The notes under the pieces: generated by a model
The model's input: the letters and a program-made list of their open reading frames with translations, nothing else
The model's database searches: none
What the model was told of the DNA's origin: nothing
Part shown: in pieces, positions 15,914 to 24,943 of the stretch
How positions within the stretch are numbered: position 1 is the first letter of the stretch
Layout of the letters: each line of letters opens with the position of its first letter
Position numbers and translations under genes: made by a program
Assembly (NCBI RefSeq): GCF_049803835.1
Contig: NZ_JBNAGK010000009.1
Span: 186,001-250,000 of the forward strand
Source of the DNA: Pacificoceanicola sp049803835
Lineage (GTDB): Bacteria > Pseudomonadota > Alphaproteobacteria > Rhodobacterales > Rhodobacteraceae
Direction of reading: 5' to 3'
Length of the DNA stretch: 64,000 nucleotides

Positions 15914-18001
15914 TCACTCCGCCGCCAGCGTGATCACCGGCTCCATGCTCGCCAATTCCTCGTCCGAAAGATGGCATTTCACCTGATGCCCCTCGGCGAT
16001 CATCCGCACCGGCGGCACCTCCTTTTCACACAGCCCACCCGGAACTTGCGATTTCCACCGGCAGCGGGTCTGGAACGGGCAGCCCGGCGGCGGGTTCATG
16101 GCGGAGGGAATGTCGCCCTCCAGCACGATGTGCTTCTTCTCCACCGAGGTGTCCGCGATGGGCACCGCCGAGAGCAGCGCCTCGGTATAGGGGTGATAGG
16201 GCGGGGCGAAGACCTGATCGGTCGAGCCAAGCTCCACCACATGGCCGAGGTACATGACCATCACCCGGTCGCTGAGATACCGCACGATGGAAAGGTCATG
16301 CGAGATGAACAGCAGCGTCGTCTTGTGCTCGCGCTGGATCTCCATGAGCAGGTCCGTGACGGCGGCCTGCACCGAGACGTCCAGCGCCGAGACCGGCTCG
16401 TCCGCCACCACGATCCGCGCATCCCCGGCAAAGGCGCGGGCAATGCCGACGCGCTGTTTCTGTCCGCCGGAGAGCTGACGCGGCATCCGGCCCGCGAATT
16501 CTCGGGGCAGCTTCACCAGATCGAGCAGCTCCAGCATCCGCTGCCTGCGCGCCGCGTCGCTGTCGCCCACGCCGAAGATTTCCAGCGCCCGGATGATCTG
16601 CCGCCCCACGGTCATCGACGGGTTCAGCGTGTCGAAGGGGTTCTGGAAGACCATCTGCACATCGGCAATCGTCTTGCGGTCCCGCTTCTCGATCGGCACG
16701 CCTTCGATGTTGCGGTTGTCGAGCAGGATCTGGCCATCGGTGGCGGTCTCCAGCCCCATGAGCACCTTGGCGAAGGTCGACTTGCCGCAGCCGCTCTCGC
16801 CGACAATCGCCAGGGTCTCGCTCTCCCGGGCCTCGAAAGACAGGGTTTCGTTGGCCTTGACCACCCTGGTCTTGCCCGACCCGCCGAACAGGGCATTCGC
16901 CGCCACCTCGTAGTATTTCTTCAGCTGGTCCATCTTCAGGACCACCTGACCCGGCTCCGCCTTCTCCTTCGCCACGACATTCGACGGCGGTGCAGCCCAG
17001 TCGATCTCGGCGTAGCGCAGGCAGCGCGTCCGGTGCCGTGCCGTGTCCTCCAGCGTCACCATCGGCACACGCTCGACCGCATCGCAGCGCCCGGCGACGA
17101 AATACTCGCAGCGCGGCCCGAAGTTGCAGCCCGGCGGGCGCTCGTGCGGCAGGGGGAAGTTGCCGGGAATCGCCACCAGAGGCCGCGCATTCTTGTCCGC
17201 GCCGGGCAGCGGGATCGACCGGAACAGTGCCTGCGTGTAGGGGTGCATCATCTCGTCGAAGACGTCCCCGATGGAGCCGGTCTCCACCGCCTCGCCGGAA
17301 TACATCACGCAGATGCGGTCGCAGGTCTCCAGCACCAGCCCGAGGTTGTGCGAGATGAACAGCATGGAGGTGCCGTATTTCTGGCCCAGCTCCTTGACCA
17401 GCTCCACAACCGCCGCCTCCACCGTCACGTCGAGCGCGGTGGTCGGCTCGTCGAGAATAAGCAGCGACGGCTCCGCCATCAGCGCCATGGCAATGACGAT
17501 CCTTTGCTGCTGGCCGCCGGACAGCTGGTGCGGATAGCTGTCCAGAATGCGTTTCGGGTCCGGCAGCTTCACATCCGTGACCACCTGGAGGGCGCGGGCG
17601 TAGGCTTCCTTCTCGGACACCCCGCGATGGATCATCGGCACTTCCATGAGTTGCTTGCCGATCTTCATGGCCGGATTGAGGGAGGCCATCGGCTCCTGAT
17701 AGATCATGGCGATCTCGGAACCCCGGATCCGGCGCAGCTGATCGTGTGACATCGCCCCGAGATCGCGGCCCTTGAACTTGATCTTGCCGCCCACGATTCG
17801 CCCGGTCTTGCCAAGGTCCTGCATCACGCCCAGCGCCACGGTGGACTTGCCGCAGCCTGACTCGCCCACCAGCCCCACGGCTTCTCCGGGCATCACCCGC
17901 ACGGAGAAGTCCATGACGGCGGGGATTTCCCTGAGCCGGGTGAAGAAGCTGATCGAAAGGTCCTCGATCTCCAGGATCGGCCCGTCATATCCGTCTTTCA
18001 T
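15914..18001 (-). CDS. Peptide-type ABC transporter, fused double ATPase
   Basis: The 695-aa protein carries two complete ABC ATPase modules. The first (residues 1-320) has GESGCGKSTVALGV, LSGGQQQRIVIAMAL and LLILDEPTTALD; the second (from about 370) has GESGCGKSTFAKVL, LSGGQKQRVGIARAF and ADEPVSALDVS. Each ends with the Cys-containing oligopeptide/dipeptide C-terminal region (PPGCNFGPRCEYF; PPGCPFQTRCRW). It energises import by the two permeases just upstream. It is the last gene of a four-gene minus-strand operon. Two ATPases fused in one chain are common in this class in alphaproteobacteria. Confidence 0.93.
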   Translation of the reverse strand: MKDGYDGPILEIEDLSISFFTRLREIPAVMDFSVRVMPGEAVGLVGESGCGKSTVALGVMQDLGKTGRIVGGKIKFKGRDLGAMSHDQLRRIRGSEIAMIYQEPMASLNPAMKIGKQLMEVPMIHRGVSEKEAYARALQVVTDVKLPDPKRILDSYPHQLSGGQQQRIVIAMALMAEPSLLILDEPTTALDVTVEAAVVELVKELGQKYGTSMLFISHNLGLVLETCDRICVMYSGEAVETGSIGDVFDEMMHPYTQALFRSIPLPGADKNARPLVAIPGNFPLPHERPPGCNFGPRCEYFVAGRCDAVERVPMVTLEDTARHRTRCLRYAEIDWAAPPSNVVAKEKAEPGQVVLKMDQLKKYYEVAANALFGGSGKTRVVKANETLSFEARESETLAIVGESGCGKSTFAKVLMGLETATDGQILLDNRNIEGVPIEKRDRKTIADVQMVFQNPFDTLNPSMTVGRQIIRALEIFGVGDSDAARRQRMLELLDLVKLPREFAGRMPRQLSGGQKQRVGIARAFAGDARIVVADEPVSALDVSVQAAVTDLLMEIQREHKTTLLFISHDLSIVRYLSDRVMVMYLGHVVELGSTDQVFAPPYHPYTEALLSAVPIADTSVEKKHIVLEGDIPSAMNPPPGCPFQTRCRWKSQVPGGLCEKEVPPVRMIAEGHQVKCHLSDEELASMEPVITLAAE

Positions 18002-18017
18002 CTTGTGTCCTCCGCGT

Positions 18018-18075
18018 CCCGGGCTTGACCCGGGACCTCATGGCAGGAGGCCCCGGGTCAAGCCCGGGGCGTGTG
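18018..18075. repeat. Dispersed GC-rich palindromic repeat, copy 2 (paired)
   Basis: Between the ATPase and permease genes lie two inverted copies of the cccgggcttgacccggg unit separated by a short spacer, so the whole block can fold into a long hairpin. It matches the unit at 8070 and probably acts as a REP-like element inside the operon. Confidence 0.65.
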
Positions 18076-18079
18076 TTTC

Positions 18080-19267
18080 TCAATCCCTCAGGCTCTCTTC
18101 CCTGAGACCGTCCGCCAGCAGGTTCAGCCCCAGCACCAGCGAGAGCAGCGACAGCGCCGGTACCAGCGCCGGGTGCAGGTAGATCGACAGGAGCCGCCGC
18201 CCGTCGTTGATGGTGGACCCCCAGTCCGGGCTTTCCGGAGGCAGGCCGAGGCCGAAGAAGCCGAGCGTTCCCAGAAGGATCGTCGTGTAGCCGATGCGCA
18301 GGCAGAAATCGACGATCAGCGGCCCGCGGGCGTTGGGCAGGATCTCCCACAGCATGATGTACCACGGACGCTCGCCCCGCGTCTGCGCCGCCGCCACGTA
18401 GTCGCGGGTCTTGATGTCCATGGCGAGGCCCCGGACGATGCGGAAGACCGTCGGCGCGTTGACGAAGACCACGGAGACGAAGACCACGAGGATGCCCGAG
18501 GGGATGTCGAAAAGGTCGACGGGAGAGAAGTCCACCCTGGTGCCTGCCGCGTTCACCGCCGAGACATAGATCACCGCCATCGGCACCAGCACCACCGCCA
18601 GCCACGTCAGGTTCTTCTGTGGCTGGGTGCGGAAGCGGGCGTGGATCAGCACCCCGGCAAAGATCAGCGGAAAGAAGAACAACACCACCGCCATGTATTG
18701 CGGCAGGCCGGTCTGCATGATCTCCGGCGTCACCAGCAGGTAGAACAGCAGGATCACCGGGAAGGCGAGGATCAGGTTGGCGGCGAAGGACAGCACCATG
18801 TCGAGCCTGCCGCCGTAGTACCCCGCCGGCAGGCCCAGCGTGATGCCGACCATGAAGGCGAAGAGCGTGGCCAGCGGCGCGATGGCCATGACCACCAGCG
18901 AGCCCTTGACCATGCGGGAGAACACGTCCCGCGCGAGGTTGTCGCCGCCGAGGAGGTAATACGGATACACCCCCTCCGCGCCGGTCACGGGGGTGCCAGG
19001 CCCCTTGTTCTTCATCGCCGCGATCTGCGCCAGCGGATCGTGGGTGGAGATCAGGTCGAACACCCCGGTGAACACCGCCGTGTAGACCCAGAACATCACC
19101 AGTGCGAAGCCGATCATGCCGATGGTGCTGTCGAACAGCTTGCCATAGAGACCGAGCCTGCGCTTGTAGCGGATCGAGGCGACGAAGGTCACCACCAGCG
19201 CCACCCAGACGGGCCAGAACTGCGCGAGGATGCGGATGATGAGGCCGCCCCAGGACAGAGGTTCCAT
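18080..19267 (-). CDS. ABC transporter permease, DppC/OppC type
   Basis: This 395-aa inner membrane permease has an early transmembrane helix and a cluster of five more in the C-terminal half, with the EAA-type cytoplasmic loop near DYVAAAQTRGERPWYIMLWEI. It belongs to the DppC class, although its long N-terminal extracytoplasmic loop (residues about 80-140) makes it longer than classical DppC. It is encoded 12 bases after the DppB-type partner, so the two are co-translated. The transported molecule cannot be read from the sequence. Confidence 0.9.
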   Translation of the reverse strand: MEPLSWGGLIIRILAQFWPVWVALVVTFVASIRYKRRLGLYGKLFDSTIGMIGFALVMFWVYTAVFTGVFDLISTHDPLAQIAAMKNKGPGTPVTGAEGVYPYYLLGGDNLARDVFSRMVKGSLVVMAIAPLATLFAFMVGITLGLPAGYYGGRLDMVLSFAANLILAFPVILLFYLLVTPEIMQTGLPQYMAVVLFFFPLIFAGVLIHARFRTQPQKNLTWLAVVLVPMAVIYVSAVNAAGTRVDFSPVDLFDIPSGILVVFVSVVFVNAPTVFRIVRGLAMDIKTRDYVAAAQTRGERPWYIMLWEILPNARGPLIVDFCLRIGYTTILLGTLGFFGLGLPPESPDWGSTINDGRRLLSIYLHPALVPALSLLSLVLGLNLLADGLREESLRD

Positions 19268-19279
19268 GGACTTCCTCCC

Positions 19280-20326
19280 TTAGCTGACGCTGATGCGCGG
19301 GTTGAGGTAGACGTAGCCGATGTCGGAAATCAGCTGCGTGACGAGCACCACCACGACGGAGACGACCGAGACGCCCATCAGCAGTTCGATGTCATTGTTC
19401 CCCGCCGCTTGCACCAGCGTCCAGCCGAAGCCCTTGTAGTTGAACAGGGTTTCCACGATCACCACGCCGTTCAGCAGCCAGGGGAACTGCAGCATGATGA
19501 CGGTGAAGGGCGCGATCAGCGCGTTTCGCAGCGCGTGTCTCACCACGATGTTGCGGAAGCTCACCCCCTTGAGCCGGGCGGTGCGGATGTATTGCGCGGT
19601 CATCACCTCCGCCATCGACGCGCGGGTCATGCGGGCGATATAGCCCGTGCCATAAAGCGCGATGGTCAGCACCGGCAGGAAGAAGTTCTCGAAGGTCGCG
19701 TGCTCCATGGCGCTGGCCGCCGATCCCTTGAACCATTTCAGCCCCACGGCGGAGGAGGCGAAGACTGCGATGAAGATCACCCCCGAGACGTACTCGGGCG
19801 TCGCCGTCGTGGCGATGGAGACGGTGGAGAGCGTGCGGTCGAGTTTCGAGCCTTCCCGCATCCCCGCCAGCACGCCGATCAGCAGCGCCGAGGGCACCAT
19901 CACGATCATCACCCAGAGCATCAGGAAGCCGGTGAGCGAGAGGCTGTCCGCCACCTTCTCCAGCACCGGCACCTTGAAGACGGAAGAGAACCCCCAATGC
20001 CCCTGCAACACGCCGCAGAAGTGGCGTGCCTCCTCCACCGGCTGGCCCGGCTCGGCGCAGCGGGCGCGGGTCTCGCCATCGGTGCCGGTGATCACGTACC
20101 CCGGCAGCACGCCGAGCCATTCGCCGTATTTCACCAGCACCGGCTGGGTATAGCCGCGATTGGCCAGCCAGGTTTCGACCTGGTCGTCGGTCATGCGGAA
20201 GTTGCCTTCCGATTTGGCCAGCTTTTCGAGGTTCGGATAGAGGTTGGTCAGGAAGAAGACCACGAAGGTTAGGCAGAGCGCGGTAAGGATCATCACCGCG
20301 ATGCGCCTGAGGAGAAACAGTCCCAT
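19280..20326 (-). CDS. ABC transporter permease, DppB/OppB type
   Basis: The 348-aa protein starts with the typical DppB N-terminus (LLRRIAVMILTALCLTFVVFFL) and has about six helices, with the EAA loop at TAQYIRTARLKGVSFRNIV. An enlarged periplasmic region (residues about 30-110, with two Cys) is unusual compared with dipeptide permeases but occurs in this subfamily. It pairs with the DppC-type gene downstream. It lies between a terminator that follows the binding-protein gene and the second permease. Confidence 0.9.
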   Translation of the reverse strand: MGLFLLRRIAVMILTALCLTFVVFFLTNLYPNLEKLAKSEGNFRMTDDQVETWLANRGYTQPVLVKYGEWLGVLPGYVITGTDGETRARCAEPGQPVEEARHFCGVLQGHWGFSSVFKVPVLEKVADSLSLTGFLMLWVMIVMVPSALLIGVLAGMREGSKLDRTLSTVSIATTATPEYVSGVIFIAVFASSAVGLKWFKGSAASAMEHATFENFFLPVLTIALYGTGYIARMTRASMAEVMTAQYIRTARLKGVSFRNIVVRHALRNALIAPFTVIMLQFPWLLNGVVIVETLFNYKGFGWTLVQAAGNNDIELLMGVSVVSVVVVLVTQLISDIGYVYLNPRISVS

Positions 20327-20388
20327 CAGCTTTCCCTGTCAGGTGGCATCAGGCAGCCATCGCCCGCCCCGACGCGGGGCGAGGGAGG

Positions 20389-20416
20389 AAAGGCCGCCCC
20401 CGGGGGAGCGGCCTTC
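20389..20416 (-). terminator. Terminator between binding protein and permease genes
   Basis: On the minus strand, AAGGCCGC pairs with GCGGCCTT around a C/G-rich loop, followed by TCC. It sits 14 bases after the substrate-binding protein stop. Partial termination here would give the binding protein more transcript than the membrane components, a common design in ABC operons. Confidence 0.6.
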
Positions 20417-20429
20417 GATGGTGTTGCGA

Positions 20430-22100
20430 TCAGGATGCGAGGCCCAGCTTGTAGGGGTGGATCTCGAAGGACGGATGCATCTCCGCCCCGACGACACCCG
20501 GCTTGTAATGGCGGTAGAGCGAGCGCCAGTAGGGCTGGATGATGACGCTGTCGCCGCGCAGCGTGCTCTCGACCTTCTCCATCACCGCACGCCGCTTTTC
20601 GACGTCGGCAATCGAGAGCGCCTCGTTCAGCAGCGTATCGAACTCCGGGTTGGCATAGCCCGCTTCGTTCCAGGCCTCGCCGGAGCGATAGGCCAGCGCG
20701 AGGACCTGCACGCCGAGCGGACGGTGGTTCCACTCGGTGATGGAGAACGGGTACTTCGCCCAGTCGTTCCAGAAGGTCGAACCGGGCAGCACCGTGCGCT
20801 TGACCGGGATACCGGCATCGCGCATCTGCGCGGCGCAGGCGTCGGCGGTGTTCTTGGTGAAACCGTCGTCGAGCGAGATCAGCTCATGCTCCCAATCGGC
20901 CATGCCGATCTCTTCGAGCAACGCCTTCGACGCGGCGGGGTCAAAGGGCGCCGGGCCGATGTCCGCATATTCCGGATGCACCGGGGCGACGTGATGGTTC
21001 TCCGCCACGGTGCCGAGACCGGCATAGCCGAGTTCGAGACAGATGGCATTGTCCACCGCCTTCACCACCGCCTCGCGCAGCTTGGCCTCCGCGTAGGGCG
21101 CGCTATCGCCCACCAGCGTCTGCTGGTTGAAGCGCAGAACCACCGTGGAGCCGGTCACGACCTCGGACTTCTCCCAACCGATGGCATCGGCGATCTCGAT
21201 GAACTCGTTGACGTTCTGATAGAGCATGTCGACTTCTTCGGACTCGACGGCGGCAATCCAGGACGCCGGGTCGGTGCCGTAGTCGATGTACTCGATGCGG
21301 TCGAGCGCGGCAGGGCCGTAGCCCTCGGCGCTGTCGCCCCACCAGGTATGATCGGTGTTCTTCACCAGAACACCCTTCACGCCCACCTCCAGGCTCTCCG
21401 GCAGGTAGGGCCCGGTCCCGATCGGGTCCTCCAGCATGGTCGCCGGATCGTGCGAGGCATGCACCACCGCCGCCGGGTAATCGGCCATGCCGACGATGAT
21501 CGTGATGTCGGAGGTCGGCACCGTGACCTTGACGGTGTGATCGTCCACCTTGGTCACCGCGCCCTCGATCAGCTTGTTGGTCTCGGCGTCGATCAGGGTC
21601 GCCATGCGCCCGGCCATCGAGTTGCCCTCGACGCTCTTGTCGCACCAGTATTCGAACATCCGCACCACGTCATCGGCGGTGAAGGCATCGCCGTTGTTCC
21701 AGGTCACGCCCTGGCGCACGTGCAGCACGTACTCCGTGGCGTCGTCATTCGCCTCCCAGCTTTCGAGCAGCATGCCGCGCAGGCTGCCGTCGCGGTTGTA
21801 TTCGACCATGTACTCCAGCCAGCCGCGCGCGAAGTTGGCGATCTGCGTCCAGTCGAAGGTACGCGGGTCCTTGAGCGCGCGAACGTCCTGCTGGATGCGC
21901 AGCGTGCCGCCCATCTGCATGTGCGAGGCGGCCTGCGCCGGGCTGCCGAGCCCGCCGAGCATGTAGGCGGCAGAGGCGGAAACCCCGAGCGCCGTGGCGC
22001 GGGTAAGGAATTCGCGGCGGTCGATCTGACCGGCCTTGAATTCGTCGGCATACATCTTGGCCGCCGGGTGGACCCCGGAAGCATCGGAGGGGTGCGTCAT
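20430..22100 (-). CDS. ABC transporter substrate-binding protein (SBP family 5), Tat-exported
   Basis: The 556-aa protein is a family 5 extracellular solute-binding protein. A twin-arginine signal (DRREFLTRATALGVS) lies near residues 28-42, followed by a hydrophobic stretch and an Ala-rich cleavage region, so export is probably by Tat. Family features include VTWNNGDAFTADDVV. The start ATG 22100 follows GGGAG. It is the first gene of the importer operon. The family binds peptides but also opines, nickel chelates and other solutes, so the ligand is open. Confidence 0.9.
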   Translation of the reverse strand: MTHPSDASGVHPAAKMYADEFKAGQIDRREFLTRATALGVSASAAYMLGGLGSPAQAASHMQMGGTLRIQQDVRALKDPRTFDWTQIANFARGWLEYMVEYNRDGSLRGMLLESWEANDDATEYVLHVRQGVTWNNGDAFTADDVVRMFEYWCDKSVEGNSMAGRMATLIDAETNKLIEGAVTKVDDHTVKVTVPTSDITIIVGMADYPAAVVHASHDPATMLEDPIGTGPYLPESLEVGVKGVLVKNTDHTWWGDSAEGYGPAALDRIEYIDYGTDPASWIAAVESEEVDMLYQNVNEFIEIADAIGWEKSEVVTGSTVVLRFNQQTLVGDSAPYAEAKLREAVVKAVDNAICLELGYAGLGTVAENHHVAPVHPEYADIGPAPFDPAASKALLEEIGMADWEHELISLDDGFTKNTADACAAQMRDAGIPVKRTVLPGSTFWNDWAKYPFSITEWNHRPLGVQVLALAYRSGEAWNEAGYANPEFDTLLNEALSIADVEKRRAVMEKVESTLRGDSVIIQPYWRSLYRHYKPGVVGAEMHPSFEIHPYKLGLAS

Positions 22101-22324
22101 GATTGTCTCCCTGTGACACATGGTCTTTTATTGTCGGCTGACGAACCGGATGCCCGGCACGGGACGGGCAGGCCGGAAAGTCGCCTGATTATGAATGCAT
22201 TGCGCCCTGTGAATCGCGCCGCGTCAACGTCCGCTTTCACCGTTTGTGGTCTGTTTGCGACATGACCACCATTCAAAAACGACAGGACGCCCGGTGCAAG
22301 GGATTTTCGTGCAAAACCGCGTGT

Positions 22325-23170
22325 TCAGGTCCGGGGCCTGGCCCGCGCCCGGAGCGCGGTCGGCGTCTGGCCGGTGTGGTTCTGGATGAACCGGGTGAAA
22401 TAGGCCGCCGAGGCAAAGCCGAGATCGCGGGCGATCCGGCTGACCGGCGGCTGCGGCGCGAGCAATGCGAGGCGGGCGGCGTGCAGCTTGCGCTCGGTCA
22501 GGATGTCGGCGGCGGTCTTGCCGCAGGTCTGCCGGCACACCCTTGTCAGATGCGTCGGCGTCACGTCGAGCGCCTCGGCATAGAGCGCCATGGCGTTCGG
22601 GGTGCGGAAATCGCGGGTGACGCTCTGCGCGAAGCGGCGGGCGAGGCGGGTCGCGGCGCTGTCCTCGCCCTGGTCGAGATTGCCCGCCGCGACCTGCCGG
22701 TTCAGCCAGACCCCGAGCAGGCCGACATGGCCTTCGATGGCCTCATCGAAAAAGGGCCTGCGCTGGCTCAGCTCGCGCTGGATGGTGTCGAGTGTGCCGG
22801 TCAGTTCCGCCTGTGCCAGGCTGTCGCGGATGCGCAGGTGCATCGGCTCGTGCGGCAGCCTGCCGGTCAGAGCGGCCGGGCATTCGAGATAGAGCGCCTG
22901 CGCGGTGTTCGGCAACTCGACGGAAAACAGCGTGCCCGCGGGCAGGAAGAGCGCGCTGTGCATCGACAGCCCGCGCCGCACGCCGTTCACGATGACGCGC
23001 CCCTGGCCCCGGGTGATCCACAGCAGGACGGTGTCGGGTCGGTCGTGCTGCAACTCGTATTTCCACGCCGCCCCCTGCAGGGCAAGCCCGAAGGAGCCGC
23101 ATTTGACCGGCCCCTTCGGCGCGGGCGGCGGCGGCATGGCCTTGCGCAGGAAGCCCGGAACGCTGCTCAT
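22325..23170 (-). CDS. AraC family transcriptional regulator
   Basis: This 281-aa regulator has an N-terminal cupin-like sensing domain (residues about 20-110) and a C-terminal AraC double helix-turn-helix: HLTRVCRQTCGKTAADIL, then SRIARDLGFASAAYFTRF. Its ATG overlaps the miaA stop by four bases (ATGA), so the regulator is translated from the miaA transcript. The ABC importer operon starts about 220 bases downstream in the same direction and is a plausible target, though this is inferred from position only. Confidence 0.88.
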   Translation of the reverse strand: MSSVPGFLRKAMPPPPAPKGPVKCGSFGLALQGAAWKYELQHDRPDTVLLWITRGQGRVIVNGVRRGLSMHSALFLPAGTLFSVELPNTAQALYLECPAALTGRLPHEPMHLRIRDSLAQAELTGTLDTIQRELSQRRPFFDEAIEGHVGLLGVWLNRQVAAGNLDQGEDSAATRLARRFAQSVTRDFRTPNAMALYAEALDVTPTHLTRVCRQTCGKTAADILTERKLHAARLALLAPQPPVSRIARDLGFASAAYFTRFIQNHTGQTPTALRARARPRT

Positions 23171-24078
23171 GCCAGCACCCCGGGGTGGATCCTGGTCCAG
23201 CGCCCCATGCGTGCCCGGAACCAGGTGCGCTGGCGCTTGGCGAATTGCCGGGTGAGGATGGTGGCGCGGGTCGTCGCCTCGGCCTCCGTCATCTCGCCCC
23301 TGAGGACTGCGATCAGCTCCGCCGCGCCGATCGCCTTGGAAGAGGGCAGGGCCCGTGTGAAGGTCGGCAGGTTGGCGCGGGCTTCGTCCAGCGCCCCGGC
23401 CTGCAGCATTTTGGTAAAACGCTGCGCGATCCTTGGGCTCAGCCAGTCTTTTGGTGCATCGAACAGGGCCGTTTGTGCATGATCGAGCGGCAGAAGCGGC
23501 GGCGGCGTGTCGTCCTGCCAGTCGGCGAGGCCGCGGCCCGTCGTCCGCAGAACCTCCCAGGCCCGCATCACGCGGGCCGGGTTGTAACGGTCGATCCGCT
23601 CCAGCGTCCGCGCATCCAGCTCGGCGCAGATCGCCTGCAAGCCATGCTCCGCCAGCCGCGCCTCGCCCTCGGCGCGGATCCGTGGCGGGGTGAGCGGGAT
23701 GTCCGCCAGCCCCTCGGTCAGGGCGGTGAAATAGAGCCCGGTGCCGCCGGTGATGATCAGCCGCTGCCCCGTTTCGAGCAGCGCCGCCACCGCGCGAAGC
23801 CAGTCGCCGACGGAGTAGGGCTGGTCCCCCGGCACATGGCCATAGAGCGCGTGCGCGGCCTGCCGTTCCTCCGCCTTTGACGGGCGCGCGGTCAGAATCC
23901 GCCAGTTTTCATACACTTGAATGGCGTCGGCATTCACGATCACGCCGCCCTGGTCTCGCGCCAGCGCCAGCGCCAGCGCGGACTTCCCGCTCGCCGTCGG
24001 CCCGGCGATCAGCACGTGCCGCGCCGGATCGAACCCCCGGGCCACCTCGCGCGCCGCTGCCATATGAGAGACTGCCAT
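23167..24078 (-). CDS. miaA: tRNA dimethylallyltransferase
   Basis: The 303-aa enzyme transfers a dimethylallyl group to A37 of tRNAs that read UNN codons. It shows the P-loop GPTASGKSALALALA, NADAIQVYENW (family usually NADSMQVY), and ITGGTGLYFTAL. The C-terminal RQFAKRQRTWFRAR is the tRNA-binding signature. Two starts, ATG 24078 and 24063, are possible; I list the longer. The gene is divergent from pyrH and coupled by ATGA to an AraC regulator, an unusual partner for this housekeeping gene. Confidence 0.93.
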   Translation of the reverse strand: MAVSHMAAAREVARGFDPARHVLIAGPTASGKSALALALARDQGGVIVNADAIQVYENWRILTARPSKAEERQAAHALYGHVPGDQPYSVGDWLRAVAALLETGQRLIITGGTGLYFTALTEGLADIPLTPPRIRAEGEARLAEHGLQAICAELDARTLERIDRYNPARVMRAWEVLRTTGRGLADWQDDTPPPLLPLDHAQTALFDAPKDWLSPRIAQRFTKMLQAGALDEARANLPTFTRALPSSKAIGAAELIAVLRGEMTEAEATTRATILTRQFAKRQRTWFRARMGRWTRIHPGVLA

Positions 24079-24208
24079 ACTGCCCCGGTCCGGTCCTGAT
24101 GTCGCGGCCCCGTGCCGCGCTGCAATGCGGCAGCCGGGCATTGCAGCCGCCACCGATTTACGCCAAACATGGCCGCGATCATAGTCCCCAGCCAAGACGG
24201 AGCGCAAC

Positions 24209-24943
24209 ATGACCGAGAGCGGCACGCCGGAAACCAAGTTCAAACGCGTGATGTTGAAGATCTCCGGGGAGGCGCTGATGGGCGACCAGGGTTACGGCCT
24301 GCATCCGCCGACCGTCCAGCGCATCGCAAACGAGGTCAAGGCGGTGCACGACCTTGGCGTCGAAATCTGCATGGTGATCGGCGGCGGCAATGTTTTCAGA
24401 GGCCTGGCGGGCAGCGCCCAAGGGATGGAACGCACCACCGCCGATTACATGGGGATGCTGGCGACGGTGATGAACGCGCTGGCGATGCAGTCTGCGCTGG
24501 AGGGGCTGGGGGTGTTCTGCCGGGTGATCACGGCCATTCGCATGGACGAGGTCGCCGAGCCCTACATCCGCCGCCGCGCCGTGCGCCACCTGGAAAAGAA
24601 GCGGGTGTGCATCTTTGCCGCGGGCACCGGCAACCCTTACTTTACCACGGACACCGCCGCCGCGCTGCGGGCCAACGAGATGGCCTGCGAGGCGATCCTG
24701 ATGGGCAAGAACGGGGTCGATGGGGTCTATGACAAGGACCCGAAGCAGCACGCCGATGCAAAACGCTATGACAGCGTGACCTTCGACGAGGTCTTGTCGA
24801 AGAACCTCAAGGTCATGGACGCCAGCGCGATCGCGCTGACCCGGGACAACAACCTCGACATCATCGTGTTTTCGCTGGACGAGCCCGGTGGGTTCAAGGG
24901 GATCCTTGCGGGGCAGGGGACCTATACCCGCGTGCACGGCTGA
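24209..24943 (+). CDS. pyrH: UMP kinase
   Basis: This 244-aa amino-acid-kinase-fold enzyme phosphorylates UMP to UDP. Motifs are KISGEALMG near residue 17, MVIGGGNVFRG, and FAAGTGNPYFTTDTAAALRA. It is normally followed by frr in proteobacteria; here an AraC-type regulator gene on the opposite strand has been placed between pyrH (end 24943) and frr (26193). The last 50 bases overlap that convergent gene. Confidence 0.95.
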   Translation: MTESGTPETKFKRVMLKISGEALMGDQGYGLHPPTVQRIANEVKAVHDLGVEICMVIGGGNVFRGLAGSAQGMERTTADYMGMLATVMNALAMQSALEGLGVFCRVITAIRMDEVAEPYIRRRAVRHLEKKRVCIFAAGTGNPYFTTDTAAALRANEMACEAILMGKNGVDGVYDKDPKQHADAKRYDSVTFDEVLSKNLKVMDASAIALTRDNNLDIIVFSLDEPGGFKGILAGQGTYTRVHG

